NCBI GenBank assembly: GCA_046759385.1
Contig: JBHICC010000050.1
Coordinates: 1-17,046 of the forward strand
Direction: 5' to 3'
Source of the DNA: JBHICC01 sp046759385
GTDB taxonomy: Bacteria; Pseudomonadota; Gammaproteobacteria; Acidiferrobacterales; SPGG2
DNA: 17,046 bases
Shown: positions 6,603 to 14,157 of the stretch, piece after piece
Layout of the letters: each line of letters opens with the position of its first letter
Numbering within the stretch: position 1 is the first letter of the stretch
Made by a program: the position numbers and the translations under genes
Notes under the pieces: generated by a model
What the model was told of the DNA's origin: nothing
The model's input: the letters and a program-made list of their open reading frames with translations, nothing else
Database searches by the model: none

Positions 6603-8060
6603 TCACCGCTGCGCCGGGGGTTGCAACCCGTCCATACCCATGTCTTCGTCGCGACCTCGCGCTACGCCAGCGCTGTTTTCCGCCGTGGTGCGGATCGCGC
6701 GCGCGCGTATTGCCATAGCGGTCGCTTCCGCCGAGCGCCCTATCGCGCTAAGCAAGCTGGCGTAACTTTCGAGTGCGCGCGCGACGTTGGGGTGGCGTTT
6801 CCCCAGGGATTTCTCCCAGATGGCCAATGCACGACGGTAGCGGTCCTCTGCTTTCCGGTGTTTTCCGAGCGCCTGGTAGACCCTAGCCAAGCGCTCTAGG
6901 CTGCATGCGAGGTCGGAATGGTGTGGTCCCAGTGTCGCCAACTGGATTCGGGTAGCCCACTTCAGCAATGCCCTTGCCTTGTCATGTTGCTCCTCCTCGA
7001 TGTAGCACAGGGCAAGGCGGTCTAAGGTGTCTGCGAGCTCGAGCTGCTCGTCACCGAGTGTTCGGCGTTGGATCTGCAGCGCCCGTTTGAGCAATGTTTT
7101 GGCCTTCCGTGGTTCGCCCAGGGCTCGGTAGCAGAGCGCCAGGTGATTCAGGGTAGTGGCGAGCTCGACATGCTCGGGGCCAAGGATCTTTTCCTGAATA
7201 CGAAGCGCCCGCTTGAGCAGCGGTTTCGCCTGCTGGGGCCTCCCCTGTGCCCGATTGAACGCCGCCATCTGGTTGACTTGCGCCACCATCTTCTGGTCTT
7301 CGTTGAGGCCACGGCGTGTGGCTTTTTCCGACCCGTTGTCCCCTGCGGGAGCGGCGCCGGCCGTCAACGGCTCCAGCGTGGGAGTGCTCGGTGCCAGCTC
7401 GACGTCCTGCTCTGCGATCGTGACTTTGGCGTCTGATTCCGGGGTTGGCATATTCGCCGATACCGAGTCGCCGTTGCGCAAGGCTTCGACCTGATAAAGG
7501 CGTGAGCCATCCTCCGCTTCAAAGGTCTTTAGCTCTAACAGCGCAATTCTCGCGTTGATCTTGCTAAGCGCGAGATTCAGATCTTGGTGGATCTCATCGG
7601 TAACCACAGCGCCTCTGAACTCGTCGCCGACGGCAGTGTCGAGAAAATCGTCGACATTAGCGTAACCGGCGGCCCGCGACTCGGCTTCGAGTTGGGCAAG
7701 CCTGCGCGCGTCCAGGGAGAGCTGCGCGTGCAGAAAGTTGCGCAGCGCTACCTGGTGCGCACCAAAACTGGTAACTAATTTGAATAGCTGCGCCCCTACG
7801 TTGTCAGCGCGTCCGTTTTCGGCGACGGCTGCCTTGATCACAAGGAGTCGGGGCGTACCGGCCTCACTCGTGTCAATGACATATCCGCTGGCAATGCCGA
7901 GCACTCCCGGCCCTTCAACCCTGTTCTTGGCGCCCACATACAACGCGCGGTTGCCGAAGAGCTGCTGCGCTGCTGCGCTTATCCAAGCTTCTAGGTCCGC
8001 GTCGCTTTGGGGAGATACCAATCGGTGATGCCGGCTGAATTTGTCTACGATGAAAGACAT
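6603..8060 (-). CDS. Paralogue B: nuclease-fold-like N-terminal domain fused to TPR repeats
   Basis: A 485-residue protein. Residues 1-195 match paralogue A without gaps (YVID 60-63, VIK 74-76, FRG 148-150, FEAEDGSRLY 180-189). As in A, the residue where PD-(D/E)XK nucleases carry the catalytic acid before x-Lys is Val, so the fold may serve binding. Residues ~196-250 are a Pro/Ala/Thr-rich linker. Residues ~255-458 hold five 42-residue TPRs of kinesin-light-chain type, recognisable from repeats such as AKPLLKRALRIQEKILGPEH and LNHLALCYRALG. The TPR part is a protein-binding solenoid. There is no signal peptide or membrane segment. ATG at 8060 opens the same MS.IVDKFS sequence as in A, which supports the start. 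It is followed after 6 nt by the FN3 lipoprotein gene. Its role is unknown. Confidence 0.75.
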   Translation of the reverse strand: MSFIVDKFSRHHRLVSPQSDADLEAWISAAAQQLFGNRALYVGAKNRVEGPGVLGIASGYVIDTSEAGTPRLLVIKAAVAENGRADNVGAQLFKLVTSFGAHQVALRNFLHAQLSLDARRLAQLEAESRAAGYANVDDFLDTAVGDEFRGAVVTDEIHQDLNLALSKINARIALLELKTFEAEDGSRLYQVEALRNGDSVSANMPTPESDAKVTIAEQDVELAPSTPTLEPLTAGAAPAGDNGSEKATRRGLNEDQKMVAQVNQMAAFNRAQGRPQQAKPLLKRALRIQEKILGPEHVELATTLNHLALCYRALGEPRKAKTLLKRALQIQRRTLGDEQLELADTLDRLALCYIEEEQHDKARALLKWATRIQLATLGPHHSDLACSLERLARVYQALGKHRKAEDRYRRALAIWEKSLGKRHPNVARALESYASLLSAIGRSAEATAMAIRARAIRTTAENSAGVARGRDEDMGMDGLQPPAQR

Positions 8061-8174
8061 TTGACGATGGCGCCGGCACCCCGGTGGGGGCGGGACGGCG
8101 TGACCCCAGGGTATTGGGCTCCGATCTTATGTCGCGCATCGGAAAAGGCAAGCGCGGCGTGTCGGTCGCGTGGT

Positions 8175-8360
8175 CTAGCGGCGGGTCGTGGCCCGGATGA
8201 CGTTGGCGCGTGCAACCAGGCTGGCAGCCTCCGTTGGGCGGTTGGTGTCCTTAAAAGTAAGGTGTACGTAGTTCTCCAGAGCGTTGGCGACGGCGGGGTG
8301 GTTTTGCCTAGGGCCTTCTCCCAAATCTTGAGCGCGCGCCGGTACAGGGCATGCTCGGCA
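8175..8360 (-). pseudogene. Decayed TPR C-terminus related to paralogue B
   Basis: Read on the minus strand, 8360-8303 encodes ALYRRALKIWEKALGK, nearly the same as RYRRALAIWEKSLGK in paralogue B. After a one-base deletion in the T run at 8302-8305 (A run on the coding strand), the next frame gives NHPAVANALENYV and then TEAASLVARANVIRATTRR, ending at TAG (8177-8175). This mirrors the last TPR and tail of paralogue B. No start codon and no upstream TPR or N-terminal domain is seen in frame. It is therefore a remnant of a second, once tandem, TPR gene. A sequencing error could explain the frameshift but not the missing 5' part. The rest of 8061-8477 shows nothing recognisable. Confidence 0.75.
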
Positions 8361-8567
8361 AGGATCCGTGTGACCGCAGCCGGAATGTAGTACGCTGGAC
8401 GGAGTCGTGACGTCCTATGCCATTGACCAGCACGCCCTGTGGTGGTTCCTGCACGCTGACTCTATGGCTCAGCGCAGGTGAAATCTGAAGATGCTGCGAT
8501 TCATCAAATCTTCGCTAACGATCGCGATTCGAATACGAGTACTTGTTTCCAGTCGACTGATACTACA

Positions 8568-10010
8568 GTGAGTAAACACATATCCGACTCGCACTTAGCA
8601 GCAGGGGGATATCGTGGACGACGAGGGCAGCAGCATATCGCGCGCGCGGTGTGTGCTTTGGCGCTCGCGCTATTTGCGGGTACGTGCGCGGCTGACGTCT
8701 TTCGCCTCATCGATAGCGACCAGGACGCCGCGCAGGTACGAGTCGATATGATCGAACGCGCGCGCGCGGAGATTCTGCTTTCCTTGCACCGCGCTTCTGA
8801 TGACTACCTCGTGCTCAGTTACTTAGCGCTCTTGCGTAAGGCCGCGCGCCGTGGGGTCAAAGTACGATTCCTGATTGACTCTGCGTTCAATGAATTGTCA
8901 AAGGGGATTCAAGCGCAGTTGCTGGCGGCAGGGATTGAAATCAAAGAGTATCATCCCGTGCGCGTTACCCGCATCCGTTGGACCAATCAACGGCTGCACG
9001 ACAAGATGATCGTCACCGACAGAACTCACTTGCTGCTCGGTGGAAGAAATCTTGAGAACCCGTTCTTCGGTATCACGAAGAAAAGCTATGCTAAGAAGCT
9101 TTATGTTGATCGCGATGCCTACGTGCGCGGGGAAGCTGCAGCCCTCGCCGCCGAGTACTTTATGGAGCTTTGGCACAGCAAAGAGGTGTTCGACGTTTCA
9201 CTCGGGACGTATGATCCAAAGTCCGCGCAACAGACTTGTGACACGTCATTAGATGACGTTTCCTATGAACTGTGTACAGAGTTGCATAGTTGGACGCGCA
9301 CGAATATGGATCGTGCATCAGCCGCTATGGAATCAAATTTGGCGGAGTTAAAGCAAAGTAGATTCGTCCATCTTAACCCAGGCAAGGACTGGTCGGCCGG
9401 CCAGCGTGAGGACGTCGACGTTCGTTTTCTACACGACCCTATCGGGCGTAAGGGTATAGAACCGGGTACTTTTGAGACTTTCCTAGATTATGTTAACAGA
9501 GCCGAGCGGTCTATCGCGATAGAGTCACCCTATTTGATTCTTTCCGACAACTCACAGGAAGTCTTGCGTCGCGCAATCAAACGGGGCGTGCGCGTGCGCG
9601 TGCTCACTAACTCGTTGGCCTCGACACAGAACCTATTCGCGCAGGGCGGTTACGAAGGAAAGAAGGCTGATTTGGTGCAGATGGGATTAGAGATCTGGGA
9701 GTTTAAGGGACCCAAGATGCTGCACGCCAAATCGGTGGTGATCGACGACGAGATCGCGCTGGTCGGAAACTTCAACATCGATCCTCGTTCCGAGTTTTAC
9801 AACACGGAGCTTGCCGTTGTCGCCCGCGATCAAAGGCTTGCTCGCCAGTTGCGTAGCTCTATGGACGCCAACCTCGAAAACGCCTGGTTGATCGGGCCTG
9901 ACGCTAAGCCCATTGGTGAGTCAGAACGATTTCCCGGCGCGAGCGCGGGCAAGATCTTCAAGCTGCGCTTGTACCAATTGGTCGCCCCGGCGATAAGGAA
10001 TCAGCTATAA
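8568..10010 (+). CDS. Exported phospholipase D / cardiolipin synthase-like protein
   Basis: The frame is open from a GTG at 8478, but the hydrophobic signal segment (ARAVCALALALFAG, then a TCAA-D cleavage region) would then begin only at residue 55. I therefore prefer GTG 8568, which gives a 480-residue precursor; neither start has a clear Shine-Dalgarno site. Numbering from 8478, the first HKD motif is HDKMIVTD (His174, Lys176, Asp181) followed by GGRN. The second is HAKSVVID (His416, Lys418, Asp423) followed by GNFNID. Two HKD motifs form one active site in the PLD superfamily. The blocks ESPYLILSD and GVRVRVLTNSLAST are typical of ClsC/YmdC-type cardiolipin synthases. It probably acts on phospholipids at the periplasmic face. 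The TRAP operon follows on the same strand but has its own promoter. Confidence 0.85.
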   Translation: MSKHISDSHLAAGGYRGRRGQQHIARAVCALALALFAGTCAADVFRLIDSDQDAAQVRVDMIERARAEILLSLHRASDDYLVLSYLALLRKAARRGVKVRFLIDSAFNELSKGIQAQLLAAGIEIKEYHPVRVTRIRWTNQRLHDKMIVTDRTHLLLGGRNLENPFFGITKKSYAKKLYVDRDAYVRGEAAALAAEYFMELWHSKEVFDVSLGTYDPKSAQQTCDTSLDDVSYELCTELHSWTRTNMDRASAAMESNLAELKQSRFVHLNPGKDWSAGQREDVDVRFLHDPIGRKGIEPGTFETFLDYVNRAERSIAIESPYLILSDNSQEVLRRAIKRGVRVRVLTNSLASTQNLFAQGGYEGKKADLVQMGLEIWEFKGPKMLHAKSVVIDDEIALVGNFNIDPRSEFYNTELAVVARDQRLARQLRSSMDANLENAWLIGPDAKPIGESERFPGASAGKIFKLRLYQLVAPAIRNQL

Positions 10011-10067
10011 GGCGATGTTTCGCGCGTCTATCGTGTGTTGGCGCGCGCCGGAATCCAAACACCCTTC

Positions 10068-10076
10068 TGATATAAT
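10068..10076 (+). promoter_or_regulatory. Extended -10 promoter of the TRAP operon
   Basis: TGATATAAT combines a perfect TATAAT (10071-10076) with the TGn extension, which can work without a good -35 element; the -35 position (around 10048-10053) is indeed poor. Transcription would start near 10083, leaving a leader of about 236 nt before the TatT start codon. Confidence 0.6.
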
Positions 10077-10104
10077 GCCGGCCCGGAGAGCGCTAACAGG
10101 CGAT

Positions 10105-10183
10105 AAGTCCGCGGTGATTCAGAAAGTTTAGAGAAAGGAAAAAACCGCAAAGTCATGTGCGAGGCGATGAAGGGCACGGACTT
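10105..10183 (+). promoter_or_regulatory. Candidate structured leader RNA of the TRAP operon
   Basis: The leader can fold as a tight three-way junction. P1 is AAGTCC (10105-10110) with GGACTT (10178-10183). P2 is GCGGT (10111-10115) with ACCGC (10144-10148). P3 is GTGC (10157-10160) with GCAC (10174-10177). Only J2/3 (AAAGTCAT) is unpaired, and P2 and P3 abut P1. AAGTC occurs again at 10150-10154 and can pair with GACTT (10179-10183) to extend P3, which excludes P1. The J2/3 context CGCAAAG recalls GEMM-I c-di-GMP riboswitches, but the GGCAAACC part of that class is missing, so I do not assign it. Confidence 0.4.
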
Positions 10184-10201
10184 GGGTTGACCGTTACCCA
10201 T

Positions 10202-10241
10202 CTGTAAACAGTCTGTAAGTCAGTTGTAAGTAACCTTGTGA
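10202..10241 (+). repeat. Four direct GTAA repeats with 11-12 bp spacing (response-regulator-type operator)
   Basis: CTGTAA at 10202 and 10213, TTGTAA at 10224 and TTGTGA at 10236 lie 11, 11 and 12 bp apart on the same DNA face. Tandem half-sites at this pitch are typical of OmpR/PhoB-family regulators. The GTAA(A/G) core with 6-bp gaps looks most like CpxR boxes. The array is about 78 bp upstream of the TatT start codon and downstream of the extended -10 promoter. It may therefore activate a second promoter or block the first. Confidence 0.5.
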
Positions 10242-10318
10242 CAGGATGCCGTTGTGGGCCCGACCAGCGACTGTGCCCGGTTAATGATCAAACTTAGGCA
10301 GGATTGAGACAGTAACCA

Positions 10319-11284
10319 ATGATCTCACGGTACGGCAGTGCTTCCGTTCATTGGGAAGGCCAGACGACGCCCACGCTTGCGATGGCGCTGATGCTCATAG
10401 CACTCGTATTTGCAACCACAACGGGTTGCTCTGTCAGAAAATATGCTGCCAAACAGATGGGTAATGTACTAGCCGAGAGCGGTACGGTATACGCCTCCGA
10501 CAATGACATCGAGTTAGTCGGTGAAGCGCTTCCGTTCGGATTGAAGACCATGGAGAGCGTGCTTTCCGAGGTGCCGGACCATCGCGGCTTGTTGGTGGCT
10601 ACCGCAAGCGGGTTCGCCCAGTATGCCTATGTATACGTTGACTCGGTAGCGTTCGAGCTTGAGGAGACGAACCCGCGACGTGCACGTGAACTGCGTAAGC
10701 GGGCCAAGCGCTTGTACTTGCGCGGGCGTGATTACGCCCTTCGGGCGTTGGATTTGCAGCAACCGGATTTCAAGGCCATGCTCAGGCAGGATGTGCAATC
10801 GGCACTCGCCGCTTTTAAACCGGAGAACGTGCCGGAGCTGTACTGGGCCGCAGTGGCGTGGAGCGCGGCGATCGCCACTGATAAACAGGATATGGAGTTG
10901 CTCGCGGATCTGGATCTGATCGAGCCGATGATACAGCGGTCCCTCGAGCTGGATGAGAGTTTCGATTACGGGGCGATCCACCAGTTCATGGTTTCGTTCG
11001 AAGGAGGTCGTTCTGCGGCACAAGGCGGTAGCGTGGAAAGGGCGCGTGAACACTTTGTGCGCGCAATGGAATTGGCGGAAGGCAAGAAAGTGGGTCCGCT
11101 TGTATCGTTGGCAGAGACCGTTTCCGTGAGTATGCAGAACCGCAAGGAGTTCCAACAGCTCCTAAAGCAAGCGCTCGTTTTCGATGTCGATTCAGTACCG
11201 GAGTACAGATTGGCGAATTTAATTGCGCAAAGACGGGCGCGCGTGTTGTTATCGCGCATCGACGATTTTTTTATCGGGGACTGA
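10319..11284 (+). CDS. TRAP transporter TatT component family lipoprotein
   Basis: A 321-residue protein with a hydrophobic segment at 20-35 and a lipobox-like TTTGC (Cys37). An internal ATG (Met22) would give a more compact signal peptide; ATG 10319 has only a distant AGGCAGGA. The mature part is almost wholly helical. It carries the segments GLLVATASGFAQYAYVYVD, a charged RARELRKRAKRLYLRGRDYAL and LQQPDFKAML, then PELYWAAVAWSAAI, AREHFVRAMELAEGKK and FQQLLKQAL. These are hallmarks of TatT (T_component), a TPR-like trimer described in Treponema as the partner of the DctP-type binding protein in TPAT transporters. It would be anchored on the periplasmic side of a membrane and receive or pass ligand with DctP. 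DctP starts 3 nt after its stop, so the two are coupled. Confidence 0.85.
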   Translation: MISRYGSASVHWEGQTTPTLAMALMLIALVFATTTGCSVRKYAAKQMGNVLAESGTVYASDNDIELVGEALPFGLKTMESVLSEVPDHRGLLVATASGFAQYAYVYVDSVAFELEETNPRRARELRKRAKRLYLRGRDYALRALDLQQPDFKAMLRQDVQSALAAFKPENVPELYWAAVAWSAAIATDKQDMELLADLDLIEPMIQRSLELDESFDYGAIHQFMVSFEGGRSAAQGGSVERAREHFVRAMELAEGKKVGPLVSLAETVSVSMQNRKEFQQLLKQALVFDVDSVPEYRLANLIAQRRARVLLSRIDDFFIGD

Positions 11285-11287
11285 CAG

Positions 11288-12316
11288 ATGAGACTCTCGA
11301 GGATCTTTCTAGCGGCAGCCTGCGTCGCACTATTCACCAGCGGTGCAAACGCTAAGACATTGGTCATCAAGCTTGCCACCGTTGCTCCTAAGGACTCCAC
11401 GTGGCATGCGTACTTGCAGGACATCAACGAGCGCTGGATCGAGGCGTCCGGGGGTCAAGTACGTCTGAAGATCTATGCGGGCACGTTAGGTGATGAGAAC
11501 GATATCATGCGCAGGATGCGGGTCGGTCAGGTCGACGCCGCCACGGTCACGACGGCGGGGCTCAGTAGTGTCGACGACGCTGCCAAGGCACTGCATATAC
11601 CGTTAGCCTTTTCGTCTGACGCGGAGCTTGAGCACGTTCAGGCCGGACTCTCGGAGCGGGTCGGGAAAGCGCTGCGTGACAAGGGTTTTGTTGTGCTCAA
11701 CTGGGGTGACGCGGGCTGGGTACATTTCTTCTCCAAAGCACCGGTAAAGACCCCTAATGATTTACGTAAGCAAAAGCTCTTTGTGTGGGCGGCGGCTGAA
11801 GTCACAGAGACTGAGGAACTTTGGAAAAAACTTGGCTTCAGGCCGGTTCCTTTATCGTCAGTTGATATTCTGCCCGCTCTTCAGACGGGCATGATCTCGG
11901 CCTATCAGGCACCACCGTTGGCGGCCTTGGCCAATCAGTGGTTTGCCTTTACCGGGTGGATGACGGACATGCGTTGGGCGCCGTTGACTGGCGCGACTAT
12001 TATCACGAAACGAGCATGGAACAAGATACCGGCAGAGCTACGACCCGAGTTGGCAAAGATCGCCGTAGAGGCGGGGATTCGACTGCGCGACCAGGTCCGC
12101 GAATTGGAAAAGAACGCCATCGACGCGATGACGAAACGTGGACTACAGATCGTGTCTGTACCACCGGAAGCGCTCAGGGAATGGGAGGCGTTAACCACGT
12201 CGATCTATCCAGAGATTCGAGACAAAATCGTTCCGGCGCAGTACTTCGATGAAGCTCTCAAATTGCGGGATGAATTTCGCGCTGCAAACCCGGCTTCAGG
12301 AAAGCGTAAACCCTAA
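11288..12316 (+). CDS. dctP: TRAP transporter substrate-binding protein (DctP family)
   Basis: A 342-residue periplasmic binding protein. The signal peptide covers 1-22 (ANA cleavage, mature from Lys23). DctP-family features include VIKLATVAPKDSTWH at 26-40, a short segment around 61-80 with GTLGDENDIMRRMRVGQVD, and KAPVKTPNDLRKQKLFVW at 150-167. It continues with GFRPVPLSSVDILPALQTGM at 183-202, then MRWAPLTGATIITKRAW. In carboxylate-binding members the DL(K)xLKIRV segment supplies an Arg that clamps the ligand. Here the corresponding residue is Phe165 (KLFV), so an ordinary organic acid is unlikely. ATG 11288 has GGGGAC 6 nt upstream, inside the end of the TatT gene. It is the middle gene of the TatT-DctP-DctQM operon. 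Confidence 0.92.
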   Translation: MRLSRIFLAAACVALFTSGANAKTLVIKLATVAPKDSTWHAYLQDINERWIEASGGQVRLKIYAGTLGDENDIMRRMRVGQVDAATVTTAGLSSVDDAAKALHIPLAFSSDAELEHVQAGLSERVGKALRDKGFVVLNWGDAGWVHFFSKAPVKTPNDLRKQKLFVWAAAEVTETEELWKKLGFRPVPLSSVDILPALQTGMISAYQAPPLAALANQWFAFTGWMTDMRWAPLTGATIITKRAWNKIPAELRPELAKIAVEAGIRLRDQVRELEKNAIDAMTKRGLQIVSVPPEALREWEALTTSIYPEIRDKIVPAQYFDEALKLRDEFRAANPASGKRKP

Positions 12317-12330
12317 CAAGATCCCAGCGA

Positions 12331-14157
12331 GTGCATTGGCTAAGGAAAGTTGGGCAGCGCGCACACGCCATCGCGCTTGAGGCGGAGCAAACGGCGGCCG
12401 GTCTTGCCCTGCTCGGCATCGTTTTCCTTCCACTGTTCGAGGTTGTTGGCCGCACCTTGCTCGGTGTTGGTATTCCTGGCTCGATTGATTACGTCCGTCA
12501 TCTCACCCTGTGGGTAGCGTTCTTGGGGGCTACCGTCGCCGCCGCTCAGCAGAAGCACTTGGCGCTGGGCTTTGCCTCGTTTCTGCGTGGGGGCTGGCGT
12601 ACTGGGGCAAGCATCGTTGCTGGCTCAGTCGCCACCGCGGTCGCCGTGCTATTGGGTTGGGCATCCTGGGACATGGTGCAGGTGGACCGGGGGGTCGCCA
12701 CAACGGTGGGCGGCCTCATCCCGCAGTGGTTCGCCGAGATCATCATGCCGGTCGGCTTCTTTGTCATTGCGGTACGGTTCCTGTTTCGTACCCCGGGCGG
12801 ATATTGGGGGTGGATCTGCGCCGCAGGCTTGGTACTGCTGGTATTGGCGTTTGGCTGGTGGCCTGAAGACAGTCGCACCGTGCTTCTGCTACCCGGAGTA
12901 GGGGCGATTGTGGTTGCCGCCATCGCGGGTGCCCCTATCTTTGTTGTGCTCGGGGGTGTCGCGAGCCTGCTATTTTTTGTTGATGCAGTGCCGCTAGCGG
13001 CGATTCCGGTCGAGGCCTATCGCATTGCATCTAATCCGATACTGCCCACGATTCCGTTGTTCACCCTCGCGGGCACGGTACTGGCCTCAGGGAACGCATC
13101 GGCCCGCCTGGCACGGCTATTTCACGCCTTGTTCGGCTGGATTCCAGGGGGTGCCGCGGTGGCCACAATTGGTGTTTGCGCGTTCTTTACCACGTTCACG
13201 GGCGGCTCCGGCGTCACGATTTTGGCCTTGGGCGGGCTCCTGTTGCCCGTGCTCTTACGTGAGGGATACGACGAGCGCTTTTCTGTCGGTGTCCTCACTG
13301 CCTCTGGCAGCCTGGGCATCCTGCTGCCACCGAGCTTGCTCATCATCCTTTACGGTGTATCGGCACACACGCCGATCGACCAGCTTTTCCTCGCGGGCTT
13401 ACTCCCGGGCTTCCTGCTAATTGCCTTATCCTCGGCTTACGCGGTTTACAACGGTTGGAACATCGTTAGTAGCGCCCACCGCCTGGATCTGCGCGAGGCG
13501 TTAGCAGCGATCTGGGAGGCTAAGTGGGAAGTGCTGCTACCGATACTGATACTGTACGGTATCTTTTCAGGTTACGCGACGTTGGTCGAGGTCGCCGGTC
13601 TTACCGCCATCTACACCTTGATCGTGGAATTCGTTGTTCACCGCGACATCAAACTGCATCAGGACTTGAAGCGGATTCTGCTAGATGCCGCAATCATGAT
13701 AGGTGGAATCATGATCATCCTGGCAACCGCTATGGGACTTACGAACTACCTGATCTATGCGGACATCCCGACATCGGCCGCAGAGTGGGTGCAGTCCGGA
13801 ATCGAGTCACGGTGGGTCTTCCTGCTGGTGCTGAACGGTTTTTTGTTGATAGCGGGTTGCCTCCTGGACATCTTCTCAGCGCTGGTAGTGATCGTGCCGC
13901 TGATTCTACCGGTGGCGATGGCCTTTGATATCAACCCGGTGCATCTGGGGATCATATTTCTCGCCAACATGCAGCTGGGGTACCTGACCCCGCCGGTAGG
14001 GATGAATCTGTTCCTAGCGTCATTTCGCTTCGACAAGCCGCTTCTGGATATCTGTCTGGCATCTTTGCCGTTTTTCCTGATCATGCTTGCTGGGGTGTTA
14101 ATTATCACCTTCGTCCCGGCGATTAGCGTCGGGGTGGTAAGACTTATCGGCTTATGA
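12331..14157 (+). CDS. Fused TRAP transporter membrane subunits (DctQM)
   Basis: A 608-residue membrane protein that joins both TRAP membrane subunits. Residues ~1-155 are the four-helix DctQ part, with typical SIDYVRHLTLWVAFLGAT and AAAQQKHLALG. Residues ~156-235 link to the DctM part. DctM signatures are IPLFTLAG at 241-248, FFTTFTGGSGVTILALGG at 285-302, GSLGILLPPSLLIILYG at 326-342 and, near the end, NMQLGYLTPPVGMNLF. The fused subunit uses an ion gradient, usually Na+, to import ligand delivered by DctP. The start is GTG 12331, 14 nt after the DctP stop, with a poor ribosome site, so coupling to DctP is likely. The variant GGSGVTILALG is consistent with the TPAT branch that includes TatT. 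No terminator is evident after the stop codon. Confidence 0.92.
   Translation: MHWLRKVGQRAHAIALEAEQTAAGLALLGIVFLPLFEVVGRTLLGVGIPGSIDYVRHLTLWVAFLGATVAAAQQKHLALGFASFLRGGWRTGASIVAGSVATAVAVLLGWASWDMVQVDRGVATTVGGLIPQWFAEIIMPVGFFVIAVRFLFRTPGGYWGWICAAGLVLLVLAFGWWPEDSRTVLLLPGVGAIVVAAIAGAPIFVVLGGVASLLFFVDAVPLAAIPVEAYRIASNPILPTIPLFTLAGTVLASGNASARLARLFHALFGWIPGGAAVATIGVCAFFTTFTGGSGVTILALGGLLLPVLLREGYDERFSVGVLTASGSLGILLPPSLLIILYGVSAHTPIDQLFLAGLLPGFLLIALSSAYAVYNGWNIVSSAHRLDLREALAAIWEAKWEVLLPILILYGIFSGYATLVEVAGLTAIYTLIVEFVVHRDIKLHQDLKRILLDAAIMIGGIMIILATAMGLTNYLIYADIPTSAAEWVQSGIESRWVFLLVLNGFLLIAGCLLDIFSALVVIVPLILPVAMAFDINPVHLGIIFLANMQLGYLTPPVGMNLFLASFRFDKPLLDICLASLPFFLIMLAGVLIITFVPAISVGVVRLIGL

Noticed and set aside
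8007..8390. 127-codon plus-strand frame over the start of paralogue B
   Set aside because: It covers the antisense of paralogue B and of the TPR remnant, which explain the openness better.
10105..10200. GEMM-I cyclic-di-GMP riboswitch in the TRAP leader
   Set aside because: CGCAAAG and a GGGTTGACC stretch resemble parts of the class, and c-di-GMP genes lie nearby. But the conserved GGCAAACC segment and the tetraloop-receptor pair are not found, so only a generic structured leader is reported.
10514..11155. 213-codon minus-strand frame inside the TatT gene
   Set aside because: It lies entirely antisense to a well-supported coding region and has no family features; shadow frame.
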